Positions 60,330 through 64,000 of a stretch of DNA of 64,000 nucleotides are shown in pieces (the stretch's first letter is position 1; the number at the start of each line of letters is the position of its first letter). Position numbers and translations under genes: made by a program. The DNA comes from Copromyces sp. CBS 386.78 (lineage: Eukaryota; Ascomycota; Sordariomycetes; Sordariales; Sordariaceae): positions 4,690 to 68,689 of the forward strand of contig MU839232.1 in assembly GCA_030685235.1 (NCBI GenBank). Direction: 5' to 3'. The notes beneath the pieces were generated by a model. It saw only the letters and a program-made list of their open reading frames with translations. It was not told the DNA's origin and made no database searches.

Positions 60330-62574
60330 CTTGGAGTCCTGGGGTGGAGTCTAGGAGGCTTGTACGGTGTCAACGCCAGGACAATGATGAATGAATGAAC
60401 GACGGAGTGGCATTCTACACTGCACTCCTAATGACCAATGGCTAATGAATGACCAATATTTATCTTGTCTCCTCATCAAGCCAATGACTTGTCGACCTCG
60501 CCGTGTCGTTGTTGTAGAAATTCATCACAAGCTGTGGCGCATGTACGTGTGTACCACGGATGAAGGTGATGTTATTCAATTGGGGAGAGAATGAGGCCTA
60601 GTCTAGGAGCTAGGGCGGCACCCGACCTGAGGCTGGGCCAGACCTGGCAGGGTAGAGGTAAGGCAGCAATTTCATCCGATGCAGCCGCGGGAAATATCAC
60701 GGGGCGAGAAGGCACCGTTATAGGTAGGGTAAGATATGCGTTGTTGTATGAGGAGAGGGGAGAGGAAGTGTGCGTGGAGGATTGGCTATATGGGCGAGGG
60801 CCCGTGGTGCCAGTCTGGGTGCGTACGTGAGACTGCACGTGACTGCAGAGCCAGTGCAGGCAATGCGACAGCATTAGCATTGGCATGGCACTCGTGCAGG
60901 CCAGTGCAGTACAGCACATCACAGGTCTAACCCTGTGATAAGAAATATCTGATACTGTATATCCGGTTTCCATATTGAACACCAACGGAAACGGCAGAAG
61001 CACGAGTCCCAACCGGCGGTCGAACAGCGTTTGTATTTATATTAATGTGCCCTTGTCTTCATGCGACTAACAACCTAAGCTTGTCGGCCATGTCTTAGCG
61101 AACTATGGTACACCGGCAGACCACTGCAGCTAACACCTAGCTATATTCTAAACGACCAGTAGATTGTTTAGTTGGAGACACGAGACTGTTTAGAGGTCTC
61201 GACTTGTAAGCCGGCACCATCGGACCTTGGCTTGGGGCTTAGACTTCTAGATCAGAATCACCAGACGGGACGGGATCTAAATCATCTAATATATGTAACA
61301 CCGCCCTGACGGGCCACCAGGGAAGACCCGTGGATGAGTCGATCGGTACCTGTCTGGGACTCTGGTCTGGGTTACATATGTAGTCCGAACGGTAGGAGAG
61401 TCAAAGAGTCGGAGAGGTCGTCCAATCGAAGTTTCAGATTGCCCGTCTCAACCCAAGTGGAACTTGAACCCAACGACTGCCGTTCCGGCCATCCACCCCG
61501 GTCCCCGGCACCCCCGGCACCCCCGGCCTTATACAATAATAAGTGTTACTCTGCCATTTTTTGGTTCAGGTGTGTTTCGTTCGTTCGTCTTGTCTGGTGT
61601 TGGTTTGAGGTTCTTGGCTCATTTACTTGATACAGCTGATTGACCATTTGTAGACCGGGGACCTCAGGGACCTCAGGGACGTTGTAGGTAATTTTGCGCT
61701 GATGTGCTGGTTCTGGGCTTTGCTTGGCTTTGTAGAGGTAGGGATACCCAGGGGCACCTATGAAGAACCCTGGGACAGAGTTTGTTAGCGCAGGCCAGGA
61801 GGGGCGGGCGACAATGGAAGGACGAATTGTGGTGTTTGGGTCACGTGAGTTTTGGACAGGGACTGACTGACTGGTCGGGAAGGGTGCAGTGCCCGGCCGG
61901 AGTCGTTGATGGCGCCGTCAGTTGGTATGCGCGACCGTTCTGGTAAACAACCTCAAGGCTTAGAGGTACCTACCTCTAGTCTTGGATGAGGTGTTGGATG
62001 GGAAAGTTGATGTCAAGCCCAGTGCAGATGGTAATGAAAGATGCGGCGGGGCTTCAAAGCCGACGGGAGCGCCGCCAAGGTGATCTGGAGCTCTGGGCGG
62101 TCAGCGGTGAGTGGACGCCGAGGCCGCTAGAAGACCTGACACATTCCAGGGATACCCCACTACAGTTGCACCCCCAAGATGTGCCGAGGGGGGCTCAATG
62201 ACGCACACTTTGGCGACGGCAGGCACCGGACGGGATACTCTAACAATTATGACAAAGATCAACATCACAACGGGTTCTTGATCGTGTCCGGTTCATCCCA
62301 ATTCCATTTCATTGGCATCTGTTTTCCATCTCAAAGGGCCAATTGGGACCATACCACTGCCCCAGAAAAGAATTGCGCCTGCACGACTCGGGCCTACCCT
62401 GCTATCTCCGGGTCACGGGTCCACGGCCAAGTCACTTGTCCATGCAGAAAGTTGCGAGGAAGGAATCCACAAAAAGTTGGAGAAAGCCAGCCATCTCACC
62501 GTCTGATCTTCGGATCCTCCATCTTCCACTTACCTTATTATTCTCTACCAAGCCAACAACACAGGTCGCTCGCC
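60330..62574. other. intergenic region upstream of the transporter gene
   Basis: 2.2 kb without a supported gene. It contains the 3' UTR of the upstream gene, and a GGGACCTCA / CCCCGGCA short-repeat zone near 61.5-61.7 kb. The final 400 bp form the leader of the gene at 62575. No tRNA or 5S rRNA pattern was found. Confidence 0.5.
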
Positions 62575-64000
62575 ATGGCAGAAGAACAGGATGCCAGCGA
62601 CCCCAGGCGGCGACAGTCAACACGCGACTATGACAACACCATGTCCAATCCCGACTCGCCCACTTCGATGAGCCAAGGCTTTGCGACAGCCACCACCGTC
62701 AACTCCAATTCGCAAGAACAACAACAACAACACTATCACGAACCACCAACTCCACCACTTCCAGACGACGACGACGGCGACGATGGCCTCACCACCGACG
62801 ATGATAGCGACACCGACGATGACATGCGCGTCCCCACCAACGCTACAAATGCCGCCCCAAATCCAGTCCCGCACAAGCCAAAGAAGCCCGGCAAGCTGGC
62901 CGCCATAGCTGCCAAGCTGGGCCTCGATATGCCGACAGTCATTACCATGTTCAAGTATGTCACCCACACCAATGGCTAGCAGACAAGTTACTGATGACAC
63001 CGTCAACACAACACAGAGGCTCCCTTCCTCCAACCATTGCCATCGCCATGTGCCAGGCGCACTCGGTCGCCACCTACTTCAGCACCGTGGGCTACCTCGT
63101 CGCCGTCATCTCGGTCGTCGCCATCGCCATCCTCCCGCGCGGAAAGTTCCTCATGAACACAGTCCTCAACCTCTTGGCCATCTGCTTGGGGTCTGCCATG
63201 TCCATGCTCGCCCTTTTTACCGCCATCAAGGCTCGCGAACATACCACTCCCGCCGACGCCCCGGTCTCGGCTTACAACTCGAGCCAGAGCGCCGTCTGTG
63301 CCGTATGGCTGTTCTTCAACATCTGGTTGGGCAACGTGGTGAGAGCAAAGATACCGGCCTTCAACCTCCCCGGCCTTACCTACAGCATCTTCATCAACAT
63401 CGCCGGCACTTACGGCCCCCTCATGGCCACCCAGGCCGCCGTCAATAGCTTTATCCGCCGGCTGTTGACGGCCATGTTGTCCGCTTTGGCTATTGCCCTG
63501 GCTGTCAATCTCATCGTCTTCCCCGTCAGCAGCCGTCTGGTTGTCTTCAAAGAGATCGCTGGCGCCATGGGCCTGCTGAGAAAGACGTCTGCCCTGCAAA
63601 AAGCTTACTTGGCCAGTCTCGAGTCGGACGACATGTTCGCGCCTGCTACGAGAACCGATACCTGGGCCAGGAAGGAGGCCAAGAAGGCCAAGAAGGCGAA
63701 TACGAAGCCGAGGATCACCAAGGAGGCCAAAGCCGCGAGGGCCTTGGCCGAGACGGCTGCTGCCCTACGAGAACTTTCCGGAAAGCTGCATGCGGATATG
63801 GGATTCGCAAAGAGAGATATTGCCTGGGGAAGGCTAGACGCCAAAGATCTGGGCCATATGTTTACACTGCTGAGGAACGTGTATATCCCCGTCTTGGGCA
63901 TGACCACCATCATCGACATCTTCAAGCGGGTCTCCGAGACCGAGGGGTGGCAGACGGAAGAAGACACGCCGCCCGAGGTGGTAGCCGAAAAGGAGATCGA
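62575..64000 (+). CDS. ArAE_2_N / FUSC-like multi-pass membrane transporter, 5' part
   Basis: Exon 1 62575-62954, intron 62955-63016 (donor GTATGT, acceptor CACAG), exon 2 from 63017 to beyond the right edge. About 454 residues are visible. Residues 1-105 are disordered with Gln and Asp runs. KLGLDMPTVITMFKGSLPPTIAIAM leads into a block of about six membrane segments (STVGYLVAVISVVAIAILP; LNLLAICLGSAMSMLALFTAI; SAVCAVWLFFNIWLGNVV; YSIFINIAGTYGPLM; LLTAMLSALAIALAVNLIVFP). A cytosolic Lys/Ala-rich helix follows. This is the layout of the fungal 'putative ER transporter, 6TM N-terminal' (ArAE_2_N) / Bre4-like family, related to aromatic-acid exporters; substrates are unknown. The ATG at 62575 has the context CGCCATGGC. 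The gene is cut by the window end. Confidence 0.8.

Noticed and set aside
61380..61500. Possible tRNA because of a GGTTCAAG-like motif on the minus strand
   Set aside because: The putative T-stem does not pair beyond four bases, and no acceptor stem or A-box could be found.

Overview
The window looks like a chromosomal segment of a filamentous ascomycete, most likely Neurospora or a close relative (Sordariales). The coding genes are GC-rich with a strong preference for C in the third codon position. They are interrupted by short introns with GTRAGT-like donors, CTAAC/CTGAC branch points and CAG/AAG acceptors. Three blocks (about 1.07-4.05 kb, 28.0-31.8 kb and 36.3-41.4 kb) are extremely AT-rich, nearly free of CpA/TpG but still contain CpG, and are full of in-frame stops. 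That is the signature of repeat-induced point mutation (RIP). No viral, CRISPR, rRNA or tRNA feature was recognised.

Layout: 1-936 is simple-sequence-rich intergenic DNA. 937-4187 is a RIP-degraded Tc1/mariner (pogo-like) DNA transposon with 132-bp terminal inverted repeats. 4985-26455 is an ordinary gene block: a DUF8035 protein with a long Arg-Asp tail (+); a Utp8-like nucleolar protein (-); divergent from it an Elg1/ATAD5-type clamp-unloader ATPase (+); an oleate delta-12 desaturase (+); and a C2H2 plus fungal_trans transcription factor (-), convergent with the desaturase. From about 26.5 to 49.7 kb I find no convincing gene. This part holds a RIP-degraded Mutator-like element with 9-bp target duplication, a RIP-degraded Ty1/copia retrotransposon with 173-bp LTRs and 5-bp target duplication, an undamaged 519-bp hAT-type non-autonomous element with 8-bp target duplication, and a 72-bp hairpin MITE. 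49718-52618 encodes a five-exon DUF3176 membrane protein (-). 57153-60329 encodes an unrecognised three-exon Ser/Arg-rich coiled-coil protein whose inferred first intron of about 1 kb is built from 293-bp tandem repeats. 62575 to the right edge is the 5' part of a gene for an ArAE_2_N/FUSC-like multi-pass membrane transporter.

The genes do not form a pathway cluster. They are independent housekeeping or regulatory genes: ribosome biogenesis, replication-clamp unloading, lipid desaturation, transcription and membrane proteins. The notable content is the layered mobile-element record: autonomous-sized elements inactivated by RIP but with intact boundaries, next to small elements too short for RIP that remain nearly perfect. 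All exon structures were derived by hand from splice consensus and reading-frame continuity. All family names come from recognised motifs, not from a database search.
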